Below are positions 1 through 8,326 of a stretch of 64,000 nucleotides of DNA, one piece after another (positions within the stretch are counted from its first letter, which is position 1; the number at the start of each line of letters is the position of its first letter). The stretch is from positions 310,001 through 374,000 of the forward strand of contig NZ_PGGN01000002.1 in the NCBI RefSeq assembly GCF_003010935.1. Reading direction: 5' to 3'. A program made the translations under genes and the position numbers. The stretch is from Phyllobacterium endophyticum (GTDB lineage Bacteria > Pseudomonadota > Alphaproteobacteria > Rhizobiales > Rhizobiaceae). A model generated the notes under the pieces. It did no database searches, was not told where the DNA came from, and saw nothing but the letters and a program-made list of their open reading frames with translations.

Positions 1-1
1 G

Positions 2-1291
2 CCCCTGACGCTCGCAGGTGTCGCCGGTATCGTGTTGACAATCGGCATGGCCGTCGATTCCAACGTGTTGATCTATGAACGTATTCGCGAGGACAGGCGC
101 GCCGGCTTCTCCGTCACGCAGGCCATCGACTCCGGGTTCTCACGGGCGCTCGCAACGATCGTCGACGCCAACGTGACCACACTGATCGCCGCGCTCGTGC
201 TCTTCACACTGGGCTCCGGGCCGGTACATGGTTTCGCGCTCACCGTGACTATCGGCATTGTCACGACATTGTTCACGACGTTCACCCTGACGCGCTGGCT
301 CGTGTCGATCTGGGTGCAGCGGGCGCGGCCCAAGGAAGTGCCCGGTGCGCTTCTCAAGCTCGTTCCAGACGACACCAGAATCCCGTTCATGAAGCTGCGC
401 TTCCTCACGCTTGGCTTTTCGGCACTGTCGAGCATCGCAGCAATTGTCCTGTTTGCGATCATAGGCATGAATTTCGGCATCGATTTCAAGGGCGGCACAA
501 TGGTCGAGATTCAATCGCACGAAGGCGCGATCGACCTCGACGATGTCTATAGCCGGCTCGAAGACTTGAATATTGGTGACATCAAGATTGAACCGTTCAA
601 ATCGGACAATCGCGCTTTGATCACTGTGGGCAGTCAAGGCGAGGGCGAGGACGCCGAACAGACTGTCGGCGTGAAAATCCGCGGCGAATTGCAGGATGAC
701 TTCGATTTCCGTCGCATTGATGTGATCGGCCCCTCCGTATCGAGCGAACTGTCGCAGGCCGGAATGCTCGCTGTCGGGCTCTCCCTGGCGGTGATCTTCG
801 TCTATGTGTGGCTTCGCTTCGAGTGGCATTTCGCGTTAGGCGCAATACTCGCGACGATTCACGACGTGTTGCTGCTGCTCGGTATGTTCATCGTCTTCCG
901 GATGGAATTCAATCTGTGGAGCATTGCGGCACTTCTGGCGATCGTTGGCTATTCGCTCAACGATACGGTGGTCATATACGACCGCGTGCGTGAAAACTTG
1001 CGTCGATACGGTAACAGCATGTCGCTGCCGGCTCTCCTGGATGCCTCGATCAACCAGACCCTGTCGCGTACGATCCTGACCTCGGTCGCAACTTTTCTGG
1101 CACTGATCGTGCTATACATCTATGGTGGCGACGACGTGAAATCATTTGCGCTGATCCTTGCTGTCGGCATAGTCGTTGCAACCTACTCGTCCATCTTTGT
1201 TGCCGGGCCGCTGCTGATGCTGTTCGGCCTCAGGGGCAGGGACGTGACGAACAAAGGACCGTCGGCTGTGTCCGGCCAGAGTGGAGCCTAG
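2..1291 (+). CDS. secDF: Protein translocase SecD-SecF fusion, 3' part
   Basis: The reading frame is open from the left edge, so the gene starts outside the window. The fragment first shows the end of the SecD membrane domain (the [14 protein letters not shown] stretch), then a SecF half starting near residue 122, with the SecF signatures [11 protein letters not shown] and [14 protein letters not shown] and several membrane helices. SecD and SecF assist SecYEG at the inner membrane and use the proton-motive force to complete export. A single fused SecDF polypeptide occurs in several alphaproteobacteria. The stop codon overlaps the next gene, so the two are probably co-transcribed. Confidence 0.93.
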   Translation, partial: PLTLAGVAGIVLTIGMAVDSNVLIYERIREDRRAGFSVTQAIDSGFSRALATIVDANVTTLIAALVLFTLGSGPVHGFALTVTIGIVTTLFTTFTLTRWLVSIWVQRARPKEVPGALLKLVPDDTRIPFMKLRFLTLGFSALSSIAAIVLFAIIGMNFGIDFKGGTMVEIQSHEGAIDLDDVYSRLEDLNIGDIKIEPFKSDNRALITVGSQGEGEDAEQTVGVKIRGELQDDFDFRRIDVIGPSVSSELSQAGMLAVGLSLAVIFVYVWLRFEWHFALGAILATIHDVLLLLGMFIVFRMEFNLWSIAALLAIVGYSLNDTVVIYDRVRENLRRYGNSMSLPALLDASINQTLSRTILTSVATFLALIVLYIYGGDDVKSFALILAVGIVVATYSSIFVAGPLLMLFGLRGRDVTNKGPSAVSGQSGA

Positions 1292-1685
1292 TCAATTGGT
1301 CAAGGGCATTGAAATTCGGGACGCGCACTTTCCAGGGCGTGCACCCATCGATGCCTATGGCAATGGCGGGTTTCGCTTTGCGGACATGTCGCACCGAGGC
1401 TCCATACTATGTCTGCCCTCCGGCATACATGGCTGGGAGCCAAAGGCTCCGCCAATTCTGACCATCGCCGATTTCTCGCTCGTGCTTGAACAAGCCGCTG
1501 ATATTGAAATCCTGCTGGTGGGGACGGGAATAGACCTGCGCCGGTTGCCTCAGGAGGTGCGAGATGCACTACGCCAACATCGTATATCATCTGATCCGAT
1601 GAGCACGGGAGCGGCGGTGCGTACTTACAACGTGCTTCTCGCCGAAGATCGCGCGGTGGCTGCTGCGTTGATTGCTGTGGATTAA
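1281..1685 (+). CDS. Mth938-like domain protein (DUF498 family)
   Basis: A 134-residue protein starting at a GTG that overlaps the secDF stop by 11 bases. The stretch [19 protein letters not shown] and the later [13 protein letters not shown] match the small Mth938-like fold (NDUFAF3/AMMECR-like relatives). Eukaryotic relatives act in respiratory complex I assembly; the bacterial role is not settled. The synteny secDF - Mth938-like - squalene/phytoene-synthase-like is interesting because human NDUFAF3 and NDUFAF6 belong to these same two families. A role in assembly of a membrane complex is therefore an inference from family and context only. Confidence 0.8.
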   Translation: MEPSQLVKGIEIRDAHFPGRAPIDAYGNGGFRFADMSHRGSILCLPSGIHGWEPKAPPILTIADFSLVLEQAADIEILLVGTGIDLRRLPQEVRDALRQHRISSDPMSTGAAVRTYNVLLAEDRAVAAALIAVD

Positions 1686-1712
1686 CCCGGTGCATCCCTA
1701 TATCTCAGCATT

Positions 1713-2549
1713 ATGAATGCCAACGAAACTCACTGCCTGCAATTGCTGCGGAATGCTGATCCTGATCGTTACCTTTCGGTACTATATGCGCCGGAAGAGA
1801 AACGCGGCGCCTTGGCTGCGCTTTATGCCTTCAATACGGAGATCGCCCGTATCCGTGATCTGATCCACGACCCTTTGCCGGGCGAAATCCGATTGCAATG
1901 GTGGCGCGATCTTATCATCGGGATGGAGCATGGCGAAGCAACGGGCAATCCCGTCGCGGCCGGGCTCATGGATGCGATCAGAACCTACGATCTGCCGCGC
2001 GCGGCCTTCGATAATTATTGTGAGGCCCGGATCTTCGACCTCTATAACGATCCAATGCCCAGCCGGAATGATCTGGAAGGTTATTGCGGCGAGACCGCGT
2101 CAGCTCTAATCCAGCTTGCCTCGCTGGTCCTCGATGCCGCCAAAGCGCCTGAACATGCCGAAACAGCGGGGCACGCGGGCGTAGCGCAGGCTGTCGCGGG
2201 TTTGCTCCGGCTATTGCCCCTGCACAGGCGGCGCGGCCAGATATACATCCCCGCCGATATTCTGGCGGCCGTTGGCTGCAGTGGGACTATATTGCTGGAC
2301 AACTCCGATCAACCGGCCGTCAAGCGTGCGATGGATGCCATGATCGCGCTCGCCGGGGATCATCTCGCGAAATGCGAAACGGCTATGAAGACGTTGCCGG
2401 CGACACTCCGCCCGGCCTATCTGCCAGCTGCGATGACTCCGGTATATCTGAAGAAGCTGAAAGCCAGCGGCTTGAAAGCCGCCACGGACATAGCAGACAT
2501 CTCGCCGCTTCGCCGCCAATGGGCGATGTTCAGGGCTTCAACGCGCTAA
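1713..2549 (+). CDS. Squalene/phytoene synthase family protein (NDUFAF6-like)
   Basis: A 278-residue protein with the family pattern at its N-terminus (LYAPEEKRGALAALYAFNTEIARIRD, then PGEIRLQWWRD) and mid-protein helices. It lies 27 bases after the Mth938-like gene on the same strand. True prenyl-head-to-head synthases carry two aspartate-rich motifs; here the first is not a clean DxxxD, and no carotenoid or hopanoid genes are nearby. It may therefore be the non-catalytic NDUFAF6-like branch rather than a terpene enzyme. Family assignment is good, function uncertain. Confidence 0.75.
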   Translation: MNANETHCLQLLRNADPDRYLSVLYAPEEKRGALAALYAFNTEIARIRDLIHDPLPGEIRLQWWRDLIIGMEHGEATGNPVAAGLMDAIRTYDLPRAAFDNYCEARIFDLYNDPMPSRNDLEGYCGETASALIQLASLVLDAAKAPEHAETAGHAGVAQAVAGLLRLLPLHRRRGQIYIPADILAAVGCSGTILLDNSDQPAVKRAMDAMIALAGDHLAKCETAMKTLPATLRPAYLPAAMTPVYLKKLKASGLKAATDIADISPLRRQWAMFRASTR

Positions 2550-2570
2550 TATATTGGGTTTGTGTTCAGT

Positions 2571-2675
2571 GCGTGGTTCGATAGGCTCACCATGAGGGAT
2601 GTGGTGCGCTTCAGAACCCAGCGTTGGCGACCATGGCAATTCACCACGCCTTATGGTGAGCCTATCGAACCATGC
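2571..2675. repeat. Long intergenic inverted repeat
   Basis: Two perfect 20-base arms (2574-2593 and 2653-2672) with core TTCGATAGGCTCACC are separated by about 59 bases. Pairing extends with few mismatches on both sides. It sits between two genes that converge here (the stop codons are at 2549 and 2680). The core resembles a dispersed intergenic palindrome family common in alphaproteobacteria. It could act as a bidirectional terminator or be a REP-like element; there is no T-run. Confidence 0.75.
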
Positions 2676-2679
2676 ACAA

Positions 2680-4089
2680 CTATTCCGCAGCCTCGGCGAT
2701 AGAAGGCAGACCAAGCCATGCACGGAAATCGGCGAGTGCACGCGCACTCATGGCGCGCTTCTTCGCATTCGACTTTTCCTTGCCGCGCAAACGCTTGCCC
2801 TCGATCTTTGGCGCCTCGATAGGGGGGAAGAGGCCGTAATTGACATTCATGGGCTGGAAAGAACGCTTGCCGGGCTCTTCGTCCGTGACGAGATGGCCAC
2901 CGGTGATATGGCCGAGGAGTGCACCGAAGGCCGTTGTCGGCGGCGGCGGCGTATAGGCCTGGCCAAGCCGCTCAGCCGCAGCAAACCGCCCGGCCAGCAA
3001 ACCGATGGCGGCAGACTCCACATAGCCTTCGCAGCCGGTGATCTGGCCGGCAAAACGCAGGCCCGGACGGGTCTTCAGCTGCAATGTCGGATCAAGCAGG
3101 ACTGGCGAGTTCAGGTAGGTGTTGCGGTGCAGGCCGCCCAAGCGCGCAAATTCAGCGTTTTCGAGCCCCGGAATCATGCGGAAAATTTCGGTTTGCGCGC
3201 CATATTTCAGCTTTGTCTGGAAACCGACCATGTTGTAGAGCGTGCCGAGCGCATTATCCTGGCGCAATTGCACGACCGCATAGGCTTTCACCGCAGGATT
3301 GTGCGCATTGGTCAGGCCCATCGGCTTCATCGGTCCGTGGCGCAAGGTTTCCGGACCGCGCTCGGCCATGACCTCGATGGGCAGGCAACCATCAAAATAG
3401 GGCGTGCCTTCCCATTGCTTGAACTCCGTCTTGTCGCCCGCGACAAGTGCCTGGATGAATGTCTCATACTGCTCCCGGGTCATGGGGCAATTGATATAGT
3501 CCTTGCCATTTCCGCCTGGTCCAACCTTGTCGTAGCGTGACTGAAACCAGCAGACGTCCATATCGATGGAATCGAAATGCACGATCGGCGCGATAGCGTC
3601 GAAAAAGGCGAGGGCATCCGCACTGGTTTCCTTGCCGATTGCTTCGGCAAGCGATGGCGCCGTCAGCGGACCGGTGGCGATGATGACCTTGTCCCAATCG
3701 GCAGGGGGCAGACCTGTTACTTCCTCGCGCTGGACGGTAATCAGCGGATGAGCTTCGATGCGGGCGGTTACCGCTTGTGCAAAGCCATCGCGATCGACAG
3801 CCAGCGCGCTGCCAGCCGGCACCTGATGCGCGTCGGCGGATGCCATGATCAGCGAATTGGCAAGGCGCATTTCGGCATGGAGCACACCGACCGCATTGGT
3901 CTCGGCGTCGTCGGAGCGGAATGAATTGGAACAGACGAGTTCGGCAAGATCCTGGGTCTTGTGCGCATCCGTGCCCCGGACCGGGCGCATCTCGTGCAGG
4001 ATGACAGGAATGCCCGCCTCGGCAAGCTGCCATGAGGCTTCGGAACCGGCGAGACCGCCGCCAACAATGTGAACTGGTTTGTGTGACAT
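2680..4089 (-). CDS. trmFO: Folate-dependent tRNA(U54) C5-methyltransferase TrmFO
   Basis: A 469-residue protein that begins with an FAD-binding [10 protein letters not shown] loop and continues with the conserved [14 protein letters not shown] and [11 protein letters not shown] blocks of TrmFO. The enzyme uses methylenetetrahydrofolate and FADH2 to make 5-methyluridine at position 54 of tRNA (T-loop) in the cytoplasm. Length matches the family. It stands alone, convergent with the preceding squalene-synthase-like gene. Confidence 0.94.
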   Translation of the reverse strand: MSHKPVHIVGGGLAGSEASWQLAEAGIPVILHEMRPVRGTDAHKTQDLAELVCSNSFRSDDAETNAVGVLHAEMRLANSLIMASADAHQVPAGSALAVDRDGFAQAVTARIEAHPLITVQREEVTGLPPADWDKVIIATGPLTAPSLAEAIGKETSADALAFFDAIAPIVHFDSIDMDVCWFQSRYDKVGPGGNGKDYINCPMTREQYETFIQALVAGDKTEFKQWEGTPYFDGCLPIEVMAERGPETLRHGPMKPMGLTNAHNPAVKAYAVVQLRQDNALGTLYNMVGFQTKLKYGAQTEIFRMIPGLENAEFARLGGLHRNTYLNSPVLLDPTLQLKTRPGLRFAGQITGCEGYVESAAIGLLAGRFAAAERLGQAYTPPPPTTAFGALLGHITGGHLVTDEEPGKRSFQPMNVNYGLFPPIEAPKIEGKRLRGKEKSNAKKRAMSARALADFRAWLGLPSIAEAAE

Positions 4090-4170
4090 GCGCTTCCAAT
4101 AGTCTTTTTGGTGCCGCGCATCAATGCAAAAGCCGCCGCGGTCTATCAGCAGCGGCGATTGATCATGTGC

Positions 4171-5118
4171 TCAGGTACTGGCCTTATCGAGTTCCGCCAC
4201 ATCATCATTGTCCAACCTCAGCGCTGCGGCGCGGATCAGGCTTTCAAGCTGTTGGAGCGACGTCGCACTGGCGATCGGCGCTGTGACGCCCCTGCGCTGC
4301 ATGATCCAGGCGAGTGCCACCTCCGCCTGTTTGGCGTTATGCCTGGCCGATACTGCATCCAGTGCTGCCAGAATACGAAAACCGCGAGGGTTAAGATATT
4401 CCTTGATCCCGTCGCCGCGCGGACTTTTGTTCAAATCGGCTTCACTGCGGTATTTACCGGAGAGGAAACCCCTGGCCAAGCTGAAATAGGTGATCACGCC
4501 GATGTTCTCGGCAATACAAAGCTCGCGCAGCCGACCGTCGAACTCGCCGCGATCGTAGAGATTATATTGTGGCTGCAGGACATTATAGCGGGGCAGGTCC
4601 TTCGTCTCGGAGACGTCGATTGCCGCCCGAAGCTGATCGGCATCGAAATTTGAAGCGCCTATGGACTTGATCTTGCCTTCCCTGAGCAGCTTCTGATAGG
4701 CGCCGAGCGTTTCTTCGTAGGGTGTATCCGGGTCGTGCCAGTGCGACAGGTAAAGATCGATGGCGTCGATCTGCAACCGCTTCAGCGAGGCTTCGACCGC
4801 TTTGGCGATATAAGCCGCGGATAAATCCTTCTTGCCTTGGCCCATATCGGAGCCGACTTTGGTGATGACAACGACTTTGTCGCGAGCGTTACGGGATTTT
4901 ATCCACTCGCCAATGATCGTTTCGGATTCTCCTCCCTCGTTGCCGGGTGCCCACCGCGAATAGGCATCCGCCGTGTCGATCGCATTGAAACCGGCATCGG
5001 TGAAGCGATCGAGCAGTTCGAAAGAAGTCTTCTTGTCGGCGGTCCAGCCAAAGACATTGCCGCCGAAAACCAGTGGCGCAATATGTATATCCTTGCGGCC
5101 GAGACGACGTTTTTCCAT
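4171..5118 (-). CDS. Aldo/keto reductase
   Basis: A 315-residue enzyme when started at the ATG at 5118, which has GGAG just upstream; a longer start at 5151 is possible but adds unconserved residues. The NAD(P)H-dependent aldo/keto reductase tetrad is visible: Asp48 and Tyr53 in AIDTADAYSRW, Lys87 in VVITKVG and His126 in LYLSHWHD. It should reduce an aldehyde or ketone in the cytoplasm; the substrate cannot be read from sequence. Confidence 0.88.
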   Translation of the reverse strand: MEKRRLGRKDIHIAPLVFGGNVFGWTADKKTSFELLDRFTDAGFNAIDTADAYSRWAPGNEGGESETIIGEWIKSRNARDKVVVITKVGSDMGQGKKDLSAAYIAKAVEASLKRLQIDAIDLYLSHWHDPDTPYEETLGAYQKLLREGKIKSIGASNFDADQLRAAIDVSETKDLPRYNVLQPQYNLYDRGEFDGRLRELCIAENIGVITYFSLARGFLSGKYRSEADLNKSPRGDGIKEYLNPRGFRILAALDAVSARHNAKQAEVALAWIMQRRGVTAPIASATSLQQLESLIRAAALRLDNDDVAELDKAST

Positions 5119-5192
5119 GGTCTTGCTCCGGGGAATGATCGCGAGGTGCAAATCTTGTATGCTTGATCATCGACGGTTGCTAGGGTCCTCTC

Positions 5193-5756
5193 ATGATTTT
5201 GATCGCACGCTTGCTACCTCTGATTCTTTTCCCTTTAATGTGTGGTGCTGCCGATGCGCAGAATTTTCGCGTGTGCCACGGCTACGGGTGCACGTTTCAG
5301 ACCCGGGTTGCCCTGAGCGGCGCCGATCGGTCACGCATCGCGTCTATCATGACGAGTGGACGCGCTTCACCTGCCGCTGAACGCGCTGCGGTTCGCCGCG
5401 CAGTGCAGGTATTCGAGCGCCGCAATATCCAGGTCATAGGGATTACGGACCGGCCAAAGATGCAATTCGGCAAGAGTCGCGAGAAAGGCCAAATGGATTG
5501 TGTGGATGAGTCTACCAATACGGACCAGTTTCTCCGCTATCTGCAAACAACTGGCTTGCTTCGCCATCATAGCGTTGCGCGTCGGGATTCGCGCGGCAGT
5601 TTCATCGATGGCCGCTATCCGCACTTCACCGCCGTCCTGAAAGACCGGTCAGGTACATTATGGGCAGTCGATTCCTGGTATGAACCCGGGGGCGGAGCGC
5701 CTGACGTAATGCTGCTGACAGAGTGGCACCGCCGGGGCTTTGGCGGCCAGAGGTAG
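5193..5756 (+). CDS. Secreted hypothetical protein
   Basis: A 187-residue protein with a clear signal peptide (hydrophobic residues 3-18, likely cleavage after ADA). The mature part has a few cysteines, a conserved-looking Arg/Gln-rich middle and an aromatic end (LWAVDSWYEPGGGAPDV). I do not recognise a domain. It faces away from the aldo/keto reductase, and a strong terminator follows directly, so it is probably monocistronic and acts in the periplasm. Confidence 0.7.
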   Translation: MILIARLLPLILFPLMCGAADAQNFRVCHGYGCTFQTRVALSGADRSRIASIMTSGRASPAAERAAVRRAVQVFERRNIQVIGITDRPKMQFGKSREKGQMDCVDESTNTDQFLRYLQTTGLLRHHSVARRDSRGSFIDGRYPHFTAVLKDRSGTLWAVDSWYEPGGGAPDVMLLTEWHRRGFGGQR

Positions 5757-5769
5757 TCCAGATACAACA

Positions 5770-5807
5770 ACACCCACCGCGGGAGGAGGTGCGGTGGGTG
5801 TCGTTTT
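5770..5807 (+). terminator. Rho-independent terminator
   Basis: An 11-base stem ACACCCACCGC / GCGGTGGGTGT with a 10-base loop is followed by CGTTTTG. It lies 14 bases after the secreted hypothetical gene and fits the end of that transcript. Confidence 0.85.
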
Positions 5808-5894
5808 GTAAAGACCGGCTGGGAGGAGGAGGGCCGGCCTTCGATCGCGGGAGCTTTGGGAGGAGGATAAAGCCCGGCGATATTCGTGTTCGAT

Positions 5895-6041
5895 TTAACG
5901 TAGCGACGACTTCTTGGCCACGAACGGGATGTCCGAACGGGCAATGCCCAGGTCGCTGAGTTCGCGGGTCGACAGGCGGTTCAGCTCGGAAACCGTGTCA
6001 CGGTAACGGCGCCAGTTGCTGTAAGAGCGGATAAGGTTCAT
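5895..6041 (-). CDS. DUF1127 small arginine-rich protein
   Basis: A 48-residue ORF (ATG at 6041, TAA at 5895-5897) starting MNLIRSYSNWRRYRDTVSEL, with the DUF1127 pattern of an N-terminal aromatic/arginine helix and a following LSTRELSDLGIARSDIPFVA block. DUF1127 proteins of 45-50 residues are very common in Rhizobiales; some act in RNA turnover or in phosphate and carbon responses. It is divergently oriented from the DUF2157 gene. Confidence 0.85.
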   Translation of the reverse strand: MNLIRSYSNWRRYRDTVSELNRLSTRELSDLGIARSDIPFVAKKSSLR

Positions 6042-6291
6042 TTCATTCACCACTTCGATTTGTTTGTTTGATCACTCTTGATCGTTGAGTGGAAGATAGT
6101 GGATGACCTCTTGAAGTTGCAGAGCCAAGTTTGCACGACAGCTATGCAAATGGTGCAATGCACCATTAACACGCGTTAATTGTTGCGGTGCACCAATGGC
6201 AGAATCAAGGTGACTTTACGCCCTACGGTGCAATTGCGTTTTTGTATTCAGTCGCGTTACCCTCACATCGGCAAGACTCAAGGGAGCATCC
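6042..6291. promoter_or_regulatory. Divergent intergenic region with palindromes
   Basis: This 250-base region separates the DUF1127 gene (leftward) from the DUF2157 gene (rightward). It contains the perfect palindrome TGGTGCAATGCACCA (6151-6165), directly followed by TTAAC-N4-GTTAA (6166-6179). The element GGTGCA recurs near 6186 and 6226. This looks like regulator binding DNA, but I cannot name the regulator. No other gene is seen. Confidence 0.45.
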
Positions 6292-7419
6292 GTGGCACTC
6301 ACCATTGGATTGAGGAAGCATATCGCGCGCTGGCAGCGGGACGGGGTGATCGACGAGATCGTCGCCGAACGGCTTCGCAGAGACTTGGAAAATCATCGTT
6401 CCGGATTCGGGCTTGGTGGCATTCTTGCCGTCCTTGGAGCGGTGCTTCTCGGTGCGGCGATCATCTCGCTGGTCGCGGCGAACTGGGAGGCAATGCCCCG
6501 GCTGTTGCGCGTTGGCCTTATCATTTCGGTGCTTTGGCTAGGCTATGTTGGAGGGGCGTGGCGGCAAAGTCTGGGCGACGGGCGTTTCGGCCAGGCGCTT
6601 TATCTTCTTGCAGCCATCACATTCGGCGCGGGGATAGCATTGATCGGCCAGATGTATCATCTGTCCGGTGATGCATCGGACGCGGCATTGCTTTGGATCG
6701 CCGGGACGATGGTCGCCGCATTGTTCCTGCGCTCGCCCGTGCTCGTCTCCGCAAGTACTGTTATCACCGGCTTTTACCTGTTTGTGTCACTTGACGGCAG
6801 CGCGAGCGAGGCCGTCAATTATCTCTGGATGGTGCCTGTCCTGTTGTTCATCTGTGGTGGGCTCGTTTGGTACACGAAGGGCAGGGCGGCGCGGCATCTC
6901 ATTGCGCTGCTGTTGATCACGTACGTGATCGTTGTGCGGATCGATCTCGATGACGCAGCCATATTATGGCTCGCGGCTTTGGCCGGAGGTGCATTGTTCG
7001 TGCTGGATGGCGTGCGTCCCGGCCTGTTGGAGCGATTGACCGGCTGGGCGGAAGCCTTGGGAGCTTATGGGTTTTTCATGCTGCTGGTTGCGCTGCTGTT
7101 CTTCCAGTTCGATATCGCAACGGGCAGTATCACCGACGACAGCATCCCCAACCAGGTCCTGATCGGGTTTGCGATACTCGGTTTTTCCATCGCCGGTCTC
7201 ATCCTTTCCGGGCATCGCAATCTTGCCGTGCGCTGGGTCGCCTACAGCGTTTTCTCTATCGAGGTCCTTTACCTGGCATTCGAGACGATCGGCACTATGA
7301 TCGGCACTGCGAGCTTCTTCCTCAGTGCAGGCGTGATTGTGCTGCTCCTTGCAGCCTTCGTCATCCGCATGGAGCGGAGACTTCAGAGAAGGAATCCGAA
7401 AAGGCAGGTAACGGCATGA
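6292..7419 (+). CDS. DUF2157 domain membrane protein
   Basis: A 375-residue protein starting at a GTG with AAGGGAG six bases upstream. The soluble N-terminus (IARWQRDGVIDEIVAERLRRDL) is typical of DUF2157 and is followed by about ten membrane helices. Its stop overlaps the ATG of the GDYXXLXY gene (ATGA), a pairing frequently seen for these two families. Function of the pair is unknown; an inner-membrane role is inferred from topology. Confidence 0.85.
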   Translation: MALTIGLRKHIARWQRDGVIDEIVAERLRRDLENHRSGFGLGGILAVLGAVLLGAAIISLVAANWEAMPRLLRVGLIISVLWLGYVGGAWRQSLGDGRFGQALYLLAAITFGAGIALIGQMYHLSGDASDAALLWIAGTMVAALFLRSPVLVSASTVITGFYLFVSLDGSASEAVNYLWMVPVLLFICGGLVWYTKGRAARHLIALLLITYVIVVRIDLDDAAILWLAALAGGALFVLDGVRPGLLERLTGWAEALGAYGFFMLLVALLFFQFDIATGSITDDSIPNQVLIGFAILGFSIAGLILSGHRNLAVRWVAYSVFSIEVLYLAFETIGTMIGTASFFLSAGVIVLLLAAFVIRMERRLQRRNPKRQVTA

Positions 7420-7991
7420 TCTTAAAGATAAACCGTTTACTCTGGCTTGGTGCAGCAGTGGCGCTTTTGCAGTCTGGCGTGCTCTACGCGATGGTCCGGC
7501 AGCACGCTTCGATCCTGCGCGATGGCACTGACATTACGCTGTTGAGCGAGCCGGTAGACCCGCATGACATCATGCGAGGCGACTATGTGGTACTTCGCTA
7601 CGCCATTTCTACGATCGAGGCGGGCAAGATAACCGGGACGCGCCCTGCGAAGGATGGCCCCGCCGATGTTTACGTCACCGTCAGGGAGGGAGACGCCGGC
7701 GCTTGGAGATTCGCCGGCGCGTCGTGGCAGAAGCGCGAAGATGTGCCATCCGGCGAAGTCCAATTGCGCGGCCGTACAGAAATGTTTGCGAACGCGGCCG
7801 CTGACAGCCAATTGCGCGTTACCTATGGCATCGAGCGTTATTACGTGCCTGAGGGTGAGGGGCGCGTCATTGAAGATCAGCAGCGGGAGCACAGGATAGA
7901 AGCCGTGGTTGCCGTGTCGAGTGAGGGTGATGCGCAGATCCGCGCACTCAAGGACAATGGAATTGTGCTTTACGACGAGCCGCTCTACTGA
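7416..7991 (+). CDS. GDYXXLXY domain protein
   Basis: A 191-residue protein with an N-terminal membrane anchor (residues 7-26) and the diagnostic motif GDYVVLRY near residue 50, which names the family. It begins inside the stop codon of the DUF2157 gene, so both are translated from one message. The remainder is probably periplasmic. Partnership with the DUF2157 protein is inferred from coupling; no activity is known to me. Confidence 0.85.
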   Translation: MILKINRLLWLGAAVALLQSGVLYAMVRQHASILRDGTDITLLSEPVDPHDIMRGDYVVLRYAISTIEAGKITGTRPAKDGPADVYVTVREGDAGAWRFAGASWQKREDVPSGEVQLRGRTEMFANAAADSQLRVTYGIERYYVPEGEGRVIEDQQREHRIEAVVAVSSEGDAQIRALKDNGIVLYDEPLY

Positions 7992-8028
7992 GTTTTCCTA
8001 GGCCGAGCGCTCATCCTCAAGATATTCT

Positions 8029-8046
8029 GCCGGACACCGGCTTTTT
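8029..8046 (+). terminator. Short Rho-independent terminator
   Basis: The hairpin GCCGG-ACA-CCGGC is followed by TTTTT, 37 bases after the GDYXXLXY gene. The stem is short (5 bp) but GC-only. Confidence 0.55.
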
Positions 8047-8049
8047 CCT

Positions 8050-8077
8050 TTGACCGGGGAAGAGAGGGTGATATAGG
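8050..8077 (+). promoter_or_regulatory. Putative promoter of tRNA-Leu
   Basis: TTGACC and TATAGG are separated by 16 bases, 30 bases before the tRNA gene. The spacing and the TTGAC element match the housekeeping sigma-70 type promoters of alphaproteobacterial tRNA genes. Confidence 0.6.
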
Positions 8078-8107
8078 GACCGGCGCTTGGGAGTTATGCT
8101 TCCATCT

Positions 8108-8190
8108 GCGGATATGGCGAAATTGGTAGACGCACCAGATTTAGGTTCTGGCGGGAGACCGTGGGGGTTCGAGTCCCTCTATCCGCACCA
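8108..8190 (+). tRNA. tRNA-Leu (anticodon UAG)
   Basis: The acceptor arms GCGGATA and TATCCGC pair fully and the CCA end is encoded. The anticodon arm CCAGA-TTTAGGT-TCTGG gives anticodon TAG, and the variable arm is long as expected for leucine. The prophage integrase gene begins 137 bases downstream, so the 3' end of this tRNA is the likely attachment site. The gene itself looks intact. Confidence 0.96.
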
Positions 8191-8267
8191 TCTCACTTTT
8201 GCTAAGTATCTGTGTTTGCTGCACAGTTTATGTAATATGCGACGCCTTATTGATTTTATCCCTGTTT

Positions 8268-8302
8268 ATGTGCCACATATTGCGCCACATAATGCGCCAC
8301 AG
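8268..8302 (+). repeat. Three 12-base-spaced repeats before the integrase
   Basis: The unit GYGCCACAK occurs at 8270, 8282 and 8294, exactly 12 bases apart, within the 136-base gap between tRNA-Leu and int. Position and regular spacing fit arm-type binding sites for integrase or excisionase. Binding is an inference. Confidence 0.5.
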
Positions 8303-8326
8303 TCGCAATCTCAACAGGGCATCTGA

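Noticed and set aside
2599..3540. Plus-strand ORF of 313 residues
   Set aside because: It is the reverse of trmFO, which has clear family motifs.
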